64,000 nucleotides of DNA. It comes from Gemmatimonadota bacterium (GTDB lineage: Bacteria > Gemmatimonadota > Gemmatimonadetes > Palauibacterales > KS3-K002). A program made the position numbers and the translations under genes. The notes below the pieces were generated by a model, which saw nothing but the letters and a program-made list of their open reading frames with translations, ran no database searches and was not told the origin of the DNA. Of this stretch, positions 8,715 through 17,984 are shown one piece after another (position 1 is the stretch's first letter; each line of letters opens with the position of its first letter). The stretch lies in assembly GCA_020344015.1 (NCBI GenBank), contig CP070812.1, positions 3,579,225-3,643,224 of the forward strand, in the 5' to 3' direction.

Positions 8715-9548
8715 TCAGTTCGCGCCGGTGGTGTCCCTCTTGGCCGCTCGCTCCGCCTCCTCGCGAGCCTTCCGCTCGCGAATCGCCCGGATCCGCTCGT
8801 CGAATTGGTCGTCGATCGCGCCCTGGCCCGCCTGCCGCTGGATCGCGTTCCAGTCGTCGATGCTTCCCTGGCGGCGGCGCGCCTCGGCCGGGTCGAGGCC
8901 GAAGTAGAGGGGGAGCGGCAACGTGATGCCGCCCAGGTGGATCTTGCCCGGCGAGATCCCCCACTCCTCACCCTCCTCGCCGATAGTCCAGTCGAGGCTT
9001 TCCAACTCGCGGGCCAGTTCGGCGGCCATGCTGTCGTCGTAGGCCTCCAGAACGGCATAGAGGCGGGCGCGGACCAACGCCACTCGCTCCGCCTCCGTCA
9101 GATCGGTGCGTCGCATGATCGGCGGCACGAGCCACAACCTCCAATCGCCCACCCGCGGGCGCAGTCGTTCGGCGGCGCTCACGTATGGCGTCGGTTCGAC
9201 CTCCGCTACCGTCGGTGTCTCCTCGGGCTCGGGCTCGGGCACCGGCTCGACCACTGGCCCCTCGACCACGACGACGTCGATGACGCGCATCCCCTGCTCG
9301 GGCACGACGATCGGAGTCGGCACATAGTAGGCGACATTCGGCTCGAGGTACCTGATGATCAGCGGCGATAGTCGGATGAATAGGATGTGGATCAGTACCG
9401 AGGCGATCAGGCCGACGGCGACGGCGCGTTCGTGACGCCGCACCCGCGAGCGCATCCGGGGCATCACGCGGCGATCGGGTCCAGCGGCGCGTCCGGCCTC
9501 TTCCTCGGGTGGCGCGCCCGGTGGTCGCAGCAAAGTCGTGAGAATCAC
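8715..9548 (-). CDS. single-pass protein with TonB-like N-terminus, function unknown
   Basis: I do not recognise the whole protein (277 aa). A basic N-terminus leads into one transmembrane segment at about residues 43-65 (VAVGLIASVLIHILFIRLSP), then a Pro/Glu-rich stretch at about 100-125 (EPVPEPEPEETP), the architecture of TonB/energy-transducer proteins. The C-terminal part (about 130-277) is Arg/Glu-rich and predicted helical, and does not show a recognisable TonB C-terminal domain. The GTG start at 9548 is uncertain; ATGs lie at about 9464. It is cotranscribed between an aminotransferase gene and valS. Confidence 0.55.
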   Translation of the reverse strand: MILTTLLRPPGAPPEEEAGRAAGPDRRVMPRMRSRVRRHERAVAVGLIASVLIHILFIRLSPLIIRYLEPNVAYYVPTPIVVPEQGMRVIDVVVVEGPVVEPVPEPEPEETPTVAEVEPTPYVSAAERLRPRVGDWRLWLVPPIMRRTDLTEAERVALVRARLYAVLEAYDDSMAAELARELESLDWTIGEEGEEWGISPGKIHLGGITLPLPLYFGLDPAEARRRQGSIDDWNAIQRQAGQGAIDDQFDERIRAIRERKAREEAERAAKRDTTGAN

Positions 9549-9584
9549 TGTGGTTGATACTCCAGACGCGCCATCCTGTTCCGG

Positions 9585-10745
9585 TTACAGCACTTTGGCG
9601 ACGCGCTGCGCCGCCTCCCTCAGCCGCTCCGCCGGCACGGTGAGCGCGACACGGAAGAACCCCTCACCGCCGCCGCCCATGCCGGTGCCCGGAAACAGAA
9701 CCACTCCGGACTCCAGGAGGATCCGGCGCGCGAACTCTACCGCCGGCTCACCGCCAGGGATGGGGACCCAGAGGTAGAGGGTCGCCTTCGGCGAATCGAC
9801 CTCGAACCCGGCCTCGCGGAATGCCTCTACCGCGGCGTCGCGACGTTCCTGGAAGATGGCCACCTGCTTTGGCACGAACTCCTCCCAGACATCCAGGCTG
9901 GCGACTCCTGCAGCCTGGCAGGCGAGGAATACGCCGGTGTCGTAGTAGACCTTTACCTTCGCTAGCGCCTGCACCGCCTCATTTTGCCCGGCCACCCAGC
10001 CGATCCGCCATCCGGTCATATTGAACGTCTTCGACAGCGAGTGGAACTCCACCGCTACCTCGCGCGCACCTTCATACTCAAGGACACTCGGCGGGCGATA
10101 ACCGTCAAAGGCGATTTCAGAGTAGGCGTTGTCGTTGATCAGCAGCAGGCCGTGCTGGTGGCAGAACTCGATCGCACGCTTGAAGTAGTCGTCGGACGCG
10201 ACACCGCCGGTCGGGTTGTTCGGGTAGTTCAGGTAGAGCAGCTTTGCCTTCTTCAGCTTGTTCGCCGGCACCTCGTTCCAGTCGAGCAGATACCCGTTAT
10301 CGCGCCGCAACGGCACCTCGATCACATCGGCGCCGAGCATGTGCGTGCCGCCGAAGTACGGATAGTAGCCGGGGTTCGGAATGATGGCGGCGTCGCCCGG
10401 ATCGAGATAAACGAGCGGCAGGTGCGCGATGCCTTCCTTGGTCCCGATCAGAGGCAGCACTTCGTCGAACGGATCCACGTCGACCCCGAAGCGCAGCTTG
10501 GTCCACTCGGCGATCTTGGTACGGAACTCGGGCAGTCCCCGCTGAAAGGGATAGCGGCTGAAGCGTTCTTTGGTTACCGCATCCTGTATTGCCCTTATCG
10601 TCTGGGGCGGTGGCATCTGGTCGGCGTCGCCCGCCCCCAGGTCGATGACGTCCACGCCCTTGTCGATCAGCTCTGCCTTGATCTTCGGGACATCGGCGAG
10701 CGCATAGGGCGGAAGGCTGGAAAACTGTTTCGAGTAGCTGGGCAT
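9585..10745 (-). CDS. PLP-dependent aminotransferase, LL-diaminopimelate aminotransferase type
   Basis: This is a fold-type I class I/II aminotransferase of 386 aa. Family features are the N-terminal IDLGAGDADQMPPP segment, YPFQRGLPEFR, the conserved NYPNNPTGG and the PLP Lys in SLSKTFNMTGWR. Overall it resembles the DapL2-type enzymes that transfer an amino group to tetrahydrodipicolinate for lysine and peptidoglycan synthesis, but specificity cannot be read from the sequence and other 2-oxo acids remain possible. The start at 10745 follows AAGAGG with 6-nt spacing. It is separated by about 120 bp from the preceding coupled envelope cluster. Confidence 0.8.
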   Translation of the reverse strand: MPSYSKQFSSLPPYALADVPKIKAELIDKGVDVIDLGAGDADQMPPPQTIRAIQDAVTKERFSRYPFQRGLPEFRTKIAEWTKLRFGVDVDPFDEVLPLIGTKEGIAHLPLVYLDPGDAAIIPNPGYYPYFGGTHMLGADVIEVPLRRDNGYLLDWNEVPANKLKKAKLLYLNYPNNPTGGVASDDYFKRAIEFCHQHGLLLINDNAYSEIAFDGYRPPSVLEYEGAREVAVEFHSLSKTFNMTGWRIGWVAGQNEAVQALAKVKVYYDTGVFLACQAAGVASLDVWEEFVPKQVAIFQERRDAAVEAFREAGFEVDSPKATLYLWVPIPGGEPAVEFARRILLESGVVLFPGTGMGGGGEGFFRVALTVPAERLREAAQRVAKVL

Positions 10746-10866
10746 CTGTGTCCTCTTCGATCCGGTTGATGCCGCAGCGAACGGTCCGCGGCGGCATGAC
10801 TTGGTGCGGGACGGCTGGAGCTTCCTGCAATCTTTAAAGCTAGCCAGCACCCTGAACGCGTGCCAG

Positions 10867-12126
10867 TCAGGTCTTCAGGTGCCTCTTCTTGGCCGCCGGG
10901 AACAGCACGTTGTTGAGGATCAGACGGTAGCCCGGCGAATGGGGGTAGAGATCGAGATCGGTCGGCGGGTCCCCGATCACGTGCTGGGGGTCTTCGGGGT
11001 CGTGGCCGCCCAGAAAGGTCCAGGTCCCGTCCCCGTGATTGCCGTGCAGGTACTTTACCCAGGGCGCGCCGGGCTCTTCGGCGAGCACGGTGACGGAAGG
11101 CTTGAGGTGCGAGCGACGGTAGCTCGTCGTCAGCCCGTAGAAGTCACGGATCACGCGCTCGTGGTTCTGGGTCAGCATGGTGGCGACCGGGTCGATCGTC
11201 GCGCTGAAATCGAACAGGCGGAAGGTGCCCAGTGGTTGCCGCATGGGAGTATTCACCAGGTGGCCATCGATATCACTGAAGGCCGAGAGGGCCGGTTCCG
11301 CGAAGACTGCGGCGCCCTCGAAGGCGAACGTACTCTCCCAGTTGAGGCGGGCGCTCGCGTCCACTTCGACCGCATCGCCGTCCGCATAGCTCGCCGCTAT
11401 GTCGACTCCCAGCGCCGCCAGCGCCAGGTCGATCGTCTCGGTCGCCGTGCACATGGCGAAGAGGAAGCCGCCGCCATCGACATACTCCCGAATCTTCACG
11501 GCTACCGCCTTCTTGAGACTCGGCGAGTCGGGTAGCCCGAACGCCCTCGCTACCCGGCGGTTGCGGGACACCTCCTCCTGCAGCCAGGCGGCGCCCGCGT
11601 ACGTCAAGTAGAACTTCGAGTACTGGCCGGTGAAATCTTCGTGGTGCAGATGCAACCAATCGTAGCGGCCCAGTTCGCCGCCCAGCACTTCCGGGTCCCA
11701 CAGTTCCTCGTACTCGATACCCGCGTAGCTGAGTGCCAGCGTCACCGCATCATCCCACGGCTGCGACCCGGGCGGCGTGTAGACGGCGATCCGCGGTGCC
11801 TTTTCCAGGACGACGGCCTCCATGTTCGAGCCGTCGATCTCAGCGCGTATCGCCGCCAACCGTGACGCCCCGACCGGCTCGACCGACACACCGCGGAGCG
11901 CCGCCTCGCGCCGGACCTCGGCCGCATCCGGTAGCAGGAAGGAGCCGGCACGGTAGTTGAGCAACCACTCGACGCGCTCGCCGCGACCCAAGACCCAGTA
12001 GGCGAGGCCATAAGCGCGCAAGTGATTCGATTGCTCGCCGTCCATCGGGGCCAGCAGATACTGGGCCTGCGCGGTCCCGGCGCTGGCCAGAACGACGACG
12101 ATCACCAATGCCAGCCGCCGACTCAC
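10867..12126 (-). CDS. secreted conserved protein ('asparagine synthetase B'-labelled family, not a synthetase)
   Basis: The 419-aa protein has a Sec signal peptide (residues 1-22, cleavage near AQAQ). It matches from memory a Bacteroidetes family commonly labelled asparagine synthetase B, sharing SNHLRAYGLAYWVL, YDWLHLHHEDFTGQYSKFY, GGGFLFAMCTATE, MLTQNH and FLGGHDPEDPQH. It has neither the N-terminal Cys of a glutamine amidotransferase nor the ATP-pyrophosphatase loop of AsnB, so that label is wrong. The GGGFLFAMC segment (Cys226) resembles the nucleophile-elbow region of class I GATase-like folds. The GTG start overlaps the TPR gene's stop as GTGA. The substrate is unknown; it is periplasmic or surface-exposed. 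Confidence 0.75.
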   Translation of the reverse strand: MSRRLALVIVVVLASAGTAQAQYLLAPMDGEQSNHLRAYGLAYWVLGRGERVEWLLNYRAGSFLLPDAAEVRREAALRGVSVEPVGASRLAAIRAEIDGSNMEAVVLEKAPRIAVYTPPGSQPWDDAVTLALSYAGIEYEELWDPEVLGGELGRYDWLHLHHEDFTGQYSKFYLTYAGAAWLQEEVSRNRRVARAFGLPDSPSLKKAVAVKIREYVDGGGFLFAMCTATETIDLALAALGVDIAASYADGDAVEVDASARLNWESTFAFEGAAVFAEPALSAFSDIDGHLVNTPMRQPLGTFRLFDFSATIDPVATMLTQNHERVIRDFYGLTTSYRRSHLKPSVTVLAEEPGAPWVKYLHGNHGDGTWTFLGGHDPEDPQHVIGDPPTDLDLYPHSPGYRLILNNVLFPAAKKRHLKT

Positions 12127-13910
12127 GACCTGGGGACCTCCTCTCGCAGTTCCGCCAGCCGGCGACGCCCGATGGGCGTCAGCGCGCTCTCCGGGTACTC
12201 GATGATCAGCTCTTCCAGCAGGGCTATCGCCTCGGCGCGCCGTCCGTTCAGCGCCAGAGCCTCGGCCAGCATCATCATCGCAACCGGCGCCTCGCCGGAT
12301 TCCGGGTAACGCTCGCCGAGGCGCCCCAGGACAGTTTCCGCACCGTCCAGCGCGTTGCCGGCAATCGCCAACTCGCCGGCCCAGAGGAGGAGCGCCGGGC
12401 GAGCGGGCGAAGGTGTGGCCCGCTGGAGGCCGCGAACCAGTTCGTCGTGGGCTTCCAGCGGGCCTTCCTCTAGGTTCCGCCGGTGAGCCGCCGCCGCCGC
12501 CCGAAGCTCCGCCGCGCTGCCGTGTCGCAGGAACCCGAGGGTGCGCAGCGCCTCGGCGCGCGCCGCTCCACTCAGACGAGCCGCGGCCACCTCGAATCCG
12601 AGGCGCGCCTCCTCGTAGTCGCCGCCGTAGAAGGCCAGAAGGGCGCCCGTCAGCATGAAGGTAGTCGCGACCGTGGGATCTGCACCGGCATCGCTTACGA
12701 GCTCTAGAACCCTAGCTGCTTCCTCCGGCTGGCCGCGCTGTAGGCTCGCATGGGCGACGACGGAGACCAGCGAGGGAAACTCGTCGTCGTCTTCGTAGAT
12801 CCGGGCATAATCCTCGAGCATGTCTCGTGCGTCGGCGTGACCGGCCGCTGCGCGGATGCGGATCAGCAGAGCACTCGCCCAGCGGTGGGTCGGCGTGCCC
12901 GCATCGGCTCGCTCCACGAAGTCGTCGAGCGTACCCTCAGCCGCTGCGGTATCCCCGACGCTCAGATCGTACTCGACGATGCGGCGTGCGACTTCCCAGC
13001 GGGAAGTGTCGGCCGCCAGTGAGCCCAGCATCTCACGGTAGGCCCAGTCCAGAAGTGCCGGCTGCGCCAGATCGGTGGCGACCTCCGAGAAGCGTGCCAA
13101 GAACTCCTGGCGCTCGCGACCTTCGAGTTCATCGGCCAGGGCCTGTGCCTTTCGGCGCGCGACCTCAGGTAGCCCTGCGTAAAGCGCGGCGATTGCTGCC
13201 AACTCGCGTTGCTCGGCTGGTCCCCCGTCGGCCAGCCGCGCCAGCAGCGCTCCAGCGGCGGGGCGCGCGGCGGGTCCCAAGGTGTCGAGCTTGTAGCCGA
13301 CCACATCGCGGCCGACGCGCGGAGAGAAGTCGAGGATGACGATCCAGAGGTCGGCAGCCAGGGCCCAGCGGCGCTGCTGCAGGTAGATGTCGGCGAGCTC
13401 TGAAGCAAGCGTTGTGGGGTCCTCGACCGAGTCGAGCCCGCGCCGCAGCACGCGCTCGGTCTCCACAAGTGACCCCTCACGCCGAAGCGCTATCCCATAC
13501 TCGCGGTAGGCGGCCTCGGATCGCGGTGCCTCAGCCAGCCAGGCCTCCCCAGCCTCCCTGAGCTGCGCCTTCGCGCCGAGATCGACCAGCACACCGAACT
13601 GCAACTGCCGCAGTGCCGGCGACGTCGGAGCGACTTTCACCGCGCGCTCCAGGACCGGGAGCACGTTGCGCAGGGTACCCTGTCGGCGATAGATGCGGAC
13701 GGCAGTGGCCACCGCGCTTGGCTCGGCCGGCCATTCAAGGAGCAGCTCGTCCAGCGCTGCCTGGGCGTCCGACAACTGGCCCACCCGTTCGAGCGACTCG
13801 ATCCGCCGCATCTCCTCCCGGAACTGCTGCCGCTGCTCATCGGTCTGCGCCGCGGCGCCAGGCGCGAGTAGCAGCCAGGCGGTCATCCCGAGGGCGAGCC
13901 TACGAGCCAC
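12123..13910 (-). CDS. secreted TPR-repeat protein
   Basis: This 595-aa protein has a signal peptide (MARRLALGMTAWLLLAPGAAAQ) followed almost entirely by helical tetratricopeptide-like repeats. Examples are the repeats around residues 35-120 (LDELLLEWPAEPSAVATA, LPVLERAVKVAPTSPALRQL) and near the C-terminus (ALNGRRAEAIALLEELIIEYP). It is probably a periplasmic scaffold. The GTG start overlaps the DUF4175-like gene's end by 11 nt, and its own stop overlaps the next start, so it is translationally locked into the rsmI-DUF4159-DUF4175-TPR-'AsnB-like' unit. The binding partner is unknown; the two flanking products are natural candidates. Confidence 0.75.
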   Translation of the reverse strand: MARRLALGMTAWLLLAPGAAAQTDEQRQQFREEMRRIESLERVGQLSDAQAALDELLLEWPAEPSAVATAVRIYRRQGTLRNVLPVLERAVKVAPTSPALRQLQFGVLVDLGAKAQLREAGEAWLAEAPRSEAAYREYGIALRREGSLVETERVLRRGLDSVEDPTTLASELADIYLQQRRWALAADLWIVILDFSPRVGRDVVGYKLDTLGPAARPAAGALLARLADGGPAEQRELAAIAALYAGLPEVARRKAQALADELEGRERQEFLARFSEVATDLAQPALLDWAYREMLGSLAADTSRWEVARRIVEYDLSVGDTAAAEGTLDDFVERADAGTPTHRWASALLIRIRAAAGHADARDMLEDYARIYEDDDEFPSLVSVVAHASLQRGQPEEAARVLELVSDAGADPTVATTFMLTGALLAFYGGDYEEARLGFEVAAARLSGAARAEALRTLGFLRHGSAAELRAAAAAHRRNLEEGPLEAHDELVRGLQRATPSPARPALLLWAGELAIAGNALDGAETVLGRLGERYPESGEAPVAMMMLAEALALNGRRAEAIALLEELIIEYPESALTPIGRRRLAELREEVPRS

Positions 13911-16900
13911 CGGTGCCCTCCCGAGCGTTGAGCCGGTCGAAGTACTCGAGGATGAGACGACGGATCGCCGGCGGGTAGCGACTCAGCACGTCGCTCGCCG
14001 GATGTGGATATGCCCGGCCACGCAATAGCCCGGGCGGTAACTCGCCCGGTCGCAGCACCTCGACGTCGGTAGGTCGCTCAGCACGTCGCTCCCGCTCGAA
14101 CTCGTCCCGCTCGAGGGTGCGACCCGCATCGAGCAGTCGCTGAAAGAGCCTGTTCTGCCGCTCGAGGATCTCTTCGTCCAGCCTTCCCTGCTCGAGCTGC
14201 TGCGCCAGATCCTCTGCCTCCCTCTCCAACGCGTCGAGCTGGCCGAGCACCTGGCCACGCGGGCCGAGCGACTGGTTTATTGCGCCCAGGTCCTGCGCTA
14301 TCGCCCGTTGTTGGTTTGCCAGGCGCTGCAGTTCACGTAGTAATGCGTCGCCCAACGAGCCCGGCGTGATGCCCCCCAACTCCTGGTTCAGAGCGCCCTG
14401 CTGCTCGGCCAGCTGGCCGAGTCGCGCCAGCGCTTCCTGGAGCCCGGTACCCGACTGAGCCATCGCCGCCGCATCGCCGGCCTGCATCAAGCGGTACGCC
14501 AGCTCGGCCAGCCCTTCGCTGGCGCCGTCGCCCAGGCGCCAGTCCGGGGGCCCGGCACGACTGGCGTCGGCCATCTGGCCCACCAGTTCCTCCATCGCCG
14601 CGCCTATCTCGGCCGCCGCCTGCGCCAACCTGGGATCGACGAGCAACGACGACTCCGCGGCATCAGTGAGCTGGTTCTCGACCTGCTGCACCGCGCTGCG
14701 CATCGCGACCTGGTCGGACATGGCGTCCGAGTCTCCTCGCTCAGCCGCCGAGCTCAGCCGCTCATTCAGCTCGCGCTGCCGCCGCGCGAGCTCGAGCGCC
14801 TCCGCCTGGGCCCGCCCCATCGCAGCGACCACATCCTGGCGCCAAGCCTCCTGCATCTCCTGGCGGCCCTCCCGCAGCCCCGAGGCCGCTCGCTGCATCT
14901 GCGCCAGCGCCCGCAGCGAAGCTCCCCGCGCCTCGCGAGGCCGGCTCGGCAGACGGCCGGCCACCTGCTCGTCGGATCCGGCCGCCTCCGACGCCGCGCT
15001 CTGCGCCGCGCTCGCTCGCTCGGCCGCCCGCTCCTCCAGCATGGTCGCCAGCTCTTCAGCCAGCTCGTTCACCGCACGCGCTAGCTCGCCCGCCCGCGCC
15101 CCGAGCTCCGCGGCTTGCCGCGACAGCGGCCCCGCCAGCGAGTCGGCGACCTCCCGACCGCCCGCTGCGGCTGCCGCGTCGGAAACAGCATCGGCGAGCT
15201 CTTCCTGCGCCTCGACCAACTCCTCCGCCTGCGTCTCTAGAGTCAGGAACTGCTGCTCCAGCGCGGCGCGGCGCAGTAACTCGACGGCGCGCTCGACGCG
15301 TGCCCTGAAATCGACGCTACCCTCGCTCAGTTGGCGAATCGCCTCGCGGATCTGATCCGGATCGAGCTGTACCAAGGCCTCGCGCAATTCCTCGAACCGC
15401 TCCTGCAGTTCGGGCGTGAGCAGGCGCTCGAACAGCGACTCGATCTCGGCCAACCGCTCCAGGACGCTCTCGTCATTCAATCCGGCGCGTTCGATGCTCT
15501 CCTGTAGCTCGCGGAGCGACTGCGAGATCTTGCGTGAGGTCTCCAGCAGACTCTCAGCCTCCTCCAAGGCACGACGCGCTTCTTCCGTCTCTCGGAACTC
15601 GACGCCACTCTCAGCGCGCTCCGGCGCCAGATTCGTCCCGGGTGGCGGCTGGATCTCGGTCGAGCGCTCCAGTGCCTCGATCGACTCCTGATGCTCCCGC
15701 GCCCGCTCCGCCAGGCTCTCGGCATCCTCCACGAGGTCGCGGGCGTCGCTGATGGCACGCTCGCGGACTTCGTCCAGGCTCGGCAGCCGCAGGACGTACT
15801 CACGACTCATCCCGATCTGAGGATCGGGAGCGTTGTCGTAGGCGCGGACGAAGTAGCGCAGGGTATCACCGGGCAGGAATCCGCGTCCGCGTGCATCGAT
15901 CAACGCAGCCAGATTGGCTCGCGGCATATCGGAGCCGATGGGCAGCGCTTCGACCTGTTCAGGCCAGCGCTCGCCCCAGGCCGAGACACGCCAGCTCACG
16001 AGCTCGACGAGAGCGAGACCGTAATCGTCGCCGACCTCGACGAGCAGCGGTTGCGTCATGTCGATGCTGAGAAGCGTATCGACGCCTGGGTACGTTATCC
16101 GGACCCGCGGCGCGCTGTCCGCTACGGCCAGAAAACGGAGGGAGTCGGGATTGCCTTCGAGCGCTTCTCCCTGCGAGCCGACTATGTCCCAGCCCCAGGT
16201 CCCCGACGTCACGGCAAACGAGGAGCGGAAACGACGGGCATCACTGACCACGAACGGGATCGTGCGGCCGCGGGAGGAGGTCAGTGCCGCGCGCTCCACC
16301 GGTCGGGTCACGACGCCGCCGACGGTGGCCCGAGTGCCGTCGGGCACCGTAATCACGGCCGGCAGGTCGGAGAACACCTCCGTCTCACGGCGTGTGTGAG
16401 GCGGAAAATGGAGATCGATCCGCAGATCGATGAGCAGAAGCGGATCGATGGTCGCCACGCGCAACGTGTCGCTGAGCGCGCCGTCCGGCGCCATCGCCCA
16501 GATCGCTAGCGGCGCTTCGACCCGCGGCACCACGGCCTCGGCACGTCCTTCGCTAATCCCCAACCAGCGCCGCTGGGCCACCGCGCCGCGCGGCCGCCAG
16601 GCCAACTGGACCGAGTCGCGCAACGGCGCTTCGACGCGCACCCGCAGGTCGCGCCCGCGGCGGATCTCTCGGTCGGCATCCAGACGCACGGGAGGGAACG
16701 GTGGCGCAGAGAGGTGACGAACGGGGTGCAGCACGGCAGCCCACGCCGTGACCGCCTGCTCCCGCGCGCTCAGCCAGATAGCGAGGGACGCGACGAGCGC
16801 GACGAGCGCGAGCGTCGCCGCGACCGCTGCGTGGGCACGTGCGGCACGGGCGACGGCACTGCCCAGCTCGGCCGGGCCAAAACCCTCCAGCGCCTTCGCC

Positions 16901-17283
16901 AGGCGCGACCGGTGCAACTCGACAAGCGAGCGCGAGGTACCCGGCCTTTCCAACCCGGGCTCCAGAGCGCCGCGCACCGACCCGCGCGGCAGCCCGACCC
17001 GCTCTTCGATCTCCGCTGCCGCCGCTTCCCGGTTCCAGCGCGATGCCCTGACGGCGAGGCGCCACACCCATGCGGCCGCCACGGCGACCGCCGAGGTCGA
17101 GAGCACCAGCGGTAGGACGGAAGGCCTCTGCCAGAGCGGGCTGGCTCCGGCCAGCCAACTGAACAGCAGCAGGCCACCAGCGGCCGTCAGGGCGCCGCCC
17201 ACGGCGGCCTGGGCAAGCTGCAGGGCTACGCGCCGCCACAAAGCGCGGACGCGGCTCTCGGGAGAAGGCGCGGTGTGCGTCAT
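13900..17283 (-). CDS. DUF4175-like large membrane protein with periplasmic coiled coil
   Basis: The 1127-aa protein has three predicted transmembrane segments at about residues 20-47, 55-78 and 150-172. They are followed by a beta-rich region (about 190-510) containing DDYGLALVELVSWR and GDTLRYFVRAYDN, which is the DUF4175-type Ig-like portion. Beyond about residue 515 it is a very long Glu/Arg/Gln/Ala-rich coiled coil (for example EQQGALNQELGG, QQRAIAQDLGA) up to about 1080. The layout suggests an inner-membrane anchor reaching far into the periplasm. The start overlaps the DUF4159 stop as ATGA. The function of the family is not established. Confidence 0.75.
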   Translation of the reverse strand: MTHTAPSPESRVRALWRRVALQLAQAAVGGALTAAGGLLLFSWLAGASPLWQRPSVLPLVLSTSAVAVAAAWVWRLAVRASRWNREAAAAEIEERVGLPRGSVRGALEPGLERPGTSRSLVELHRSRLAKALEGFGPAELGSAVARAARAHAAVAATLALVALVASLAIWLSAREQAVTAWAAVLHPVRHLSAPPFPPVRLDADREIRRGRDLRVRVEAPLRDSVQLAWRPRGAVAQRRWLGISEGRAEAVVPRVEAPLAIWAMAPDGALSDTLRVATIDPLLLIDLRIDLHFPPHTRRETEVFSDLPAVITVPDGTRATVGGVVTRPVERAALTSSRGRTIPFVVSDARRFRSSFAVTSGTWGWDIVGSQGEALEGNPDSLRFLAVADSAPRVRITYPGVDTLLSIDMTQPLLVEVGDDYGLALVELVSWRVSAWGERWPEQVEALPIGSDMPRANLAALIDARGRGFLPGDTLRYFVRAYDNAPDPQIGMSREYVLRLPSLDEVRERAISDARDLVEDAESLAERAREHQESIEALERSTEIQPPPGTNLAPERAESGVEFRETEEARRALEEAESLLETSRKISQSLRELQESIERAGLNDESVLERLAEIESLFERLLTPELQERFEELREALVQLDPDQIREAIRQLSEGSVDFRARVERAVELLRRAALEQQFLTLETQAEELVEAQEELADAVSDAAAAAGGREVADSLAGPLSRQAAELGARAGELARAVNELAEELATMLEERAAERASAAQSAASEAAGSDEQVAGRLPSRPREARGASLRALAQMQRAASGLREGRQEMQEAWRQDVVAAMGRAQAEALELARRQRELNERLSSAAERGDSDAMSDQVAMRSAVQQVENQLTDAAESSLLVDPRLAQAAAEIGAAMEELVGQMADASRAGPPDWRLGDGASEGLAELAYRLMQAGDAAAMAQSGTGLQEALARLGQLAEQQGALNQELGGITPGSLGDALLRELQRLANQQRAIAQDLGAINQSLGPRGQVLGQLDALEREAEDLAQQLEQGRLDEEILERQNRLFQRLLDAGRTLERDEFERERRAERPTDVEVLRPGELPPGLLRGRAYPHPASDVLSRYPPAIRRLILEYFDRLNAREGTGGS

Positions 17284-17984
17284 AAGGGCTTGCGCTGCGC
17301 CACGGCATAGGCAAACAGGTTCACACCCATCCGCAGCGCCTGTTCACGGATCTCAACCGGATCGTCGTGTACCTGTGGGTCCTCCCAGCCATCGCCCAAG
17401 TCGGACTGATAGCTGTAGAAGACCATGAGCCGGCCCTCATGGAACAGTCCCAAGCCCTCCGCCGGCAAGCCATCGTGTTCGTGGACCTTGGGCAACCCGT
17501 CGGGGAGCGGGTGAACGATTCGGTAGACGGGATGGTCGAGCGGGACGGCAACGAGCTCCACCTCCGGGAACAGGAGCCGCAGTTCCCGGCGGAGCGACTC
17601 ATCCATCCCGTAGTTGTCGTCCGCGTGTAGGAAACCACCCGCCAACAGGTACGCCCGAAGTGCGGAGAGCTCCGCCTCGTTGAACCGTACGTTACCGTGA
17701 CCCGTCATGTAGACATACGGGTAGTCGTGCAGGTCCGGACTCAACGGCGTGACCACGGCCTCACGCTCGGCCACCGGCAGGCGCGTGTCTCGTGCGATAC
17801 GCTGCAACAGGTTCGGCAACGACGATGGGTTCGCGTACCAATCGCCGCCCCCGTCGTAGTGGAGCCGCGCTATGGTGGGCTGGGTACGGTCCGCCGCCGC
17901 CGGCGACTGTGCGCGGCCCGCCTCCGGGTGGAACAGCAGCGCGATGAAGGCACCCCAGGCCAGTCTGCTCAGCCTCAGTTTCAA
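17280..17984 (-). CDS. DUF4159-domain secreted protein
   Basis: This is a DUF4159 protein of about 234 aa. Signature segments are RLHYDGGGDWYANPS, YPYVYMTGHGNVRF, GGFLHADDNYGMDESLRREL and SDLGDGWEDPQVHDDP. DUF4159 is considered to have a GATase/ThuA-like fold. An N-terminal hydrophobic stretch (WGAFIALLF) followed by AGRAQ acts as a signal peptide. The start is uncertain: a TTG at 17984 overlaps the rsmI stop and lies right behind GGAGG, while longer readings run implausibly through rsmI. It is followed with a 4-nt overlap by the DUF4175-like gene, a neighbour seen with DUF4159 in other phyla. Confidence 0.78.
   Translation of the reverse strand: MKLRLSRLAWGAFIALLFHPEAGRAQSPAAADRTQPTIARLHYDGGGDWYANPSSLPNLLQRIARDTRLPVAEREAVVTPLSPDLHDYPYVYMTGHGNVRFNEAELSALRAYLLAGGFLHADDNYGMDESLRRELRLLFPEVELVAVPLDHPVYRIVHPLPDGLPKVHEHDGLPAEGLGLFHEGRLMVFYSYQSDLGDGWEDPQVHDDPVEIREQALRMGVNLFAYAVAQRKPL

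Noticed and set aside
10867-12126. Asparagine synthetase
   Set aside because: Signal peptide present, no N-terminal catalytic Cys and no ATP-pyrophosphatase loop.
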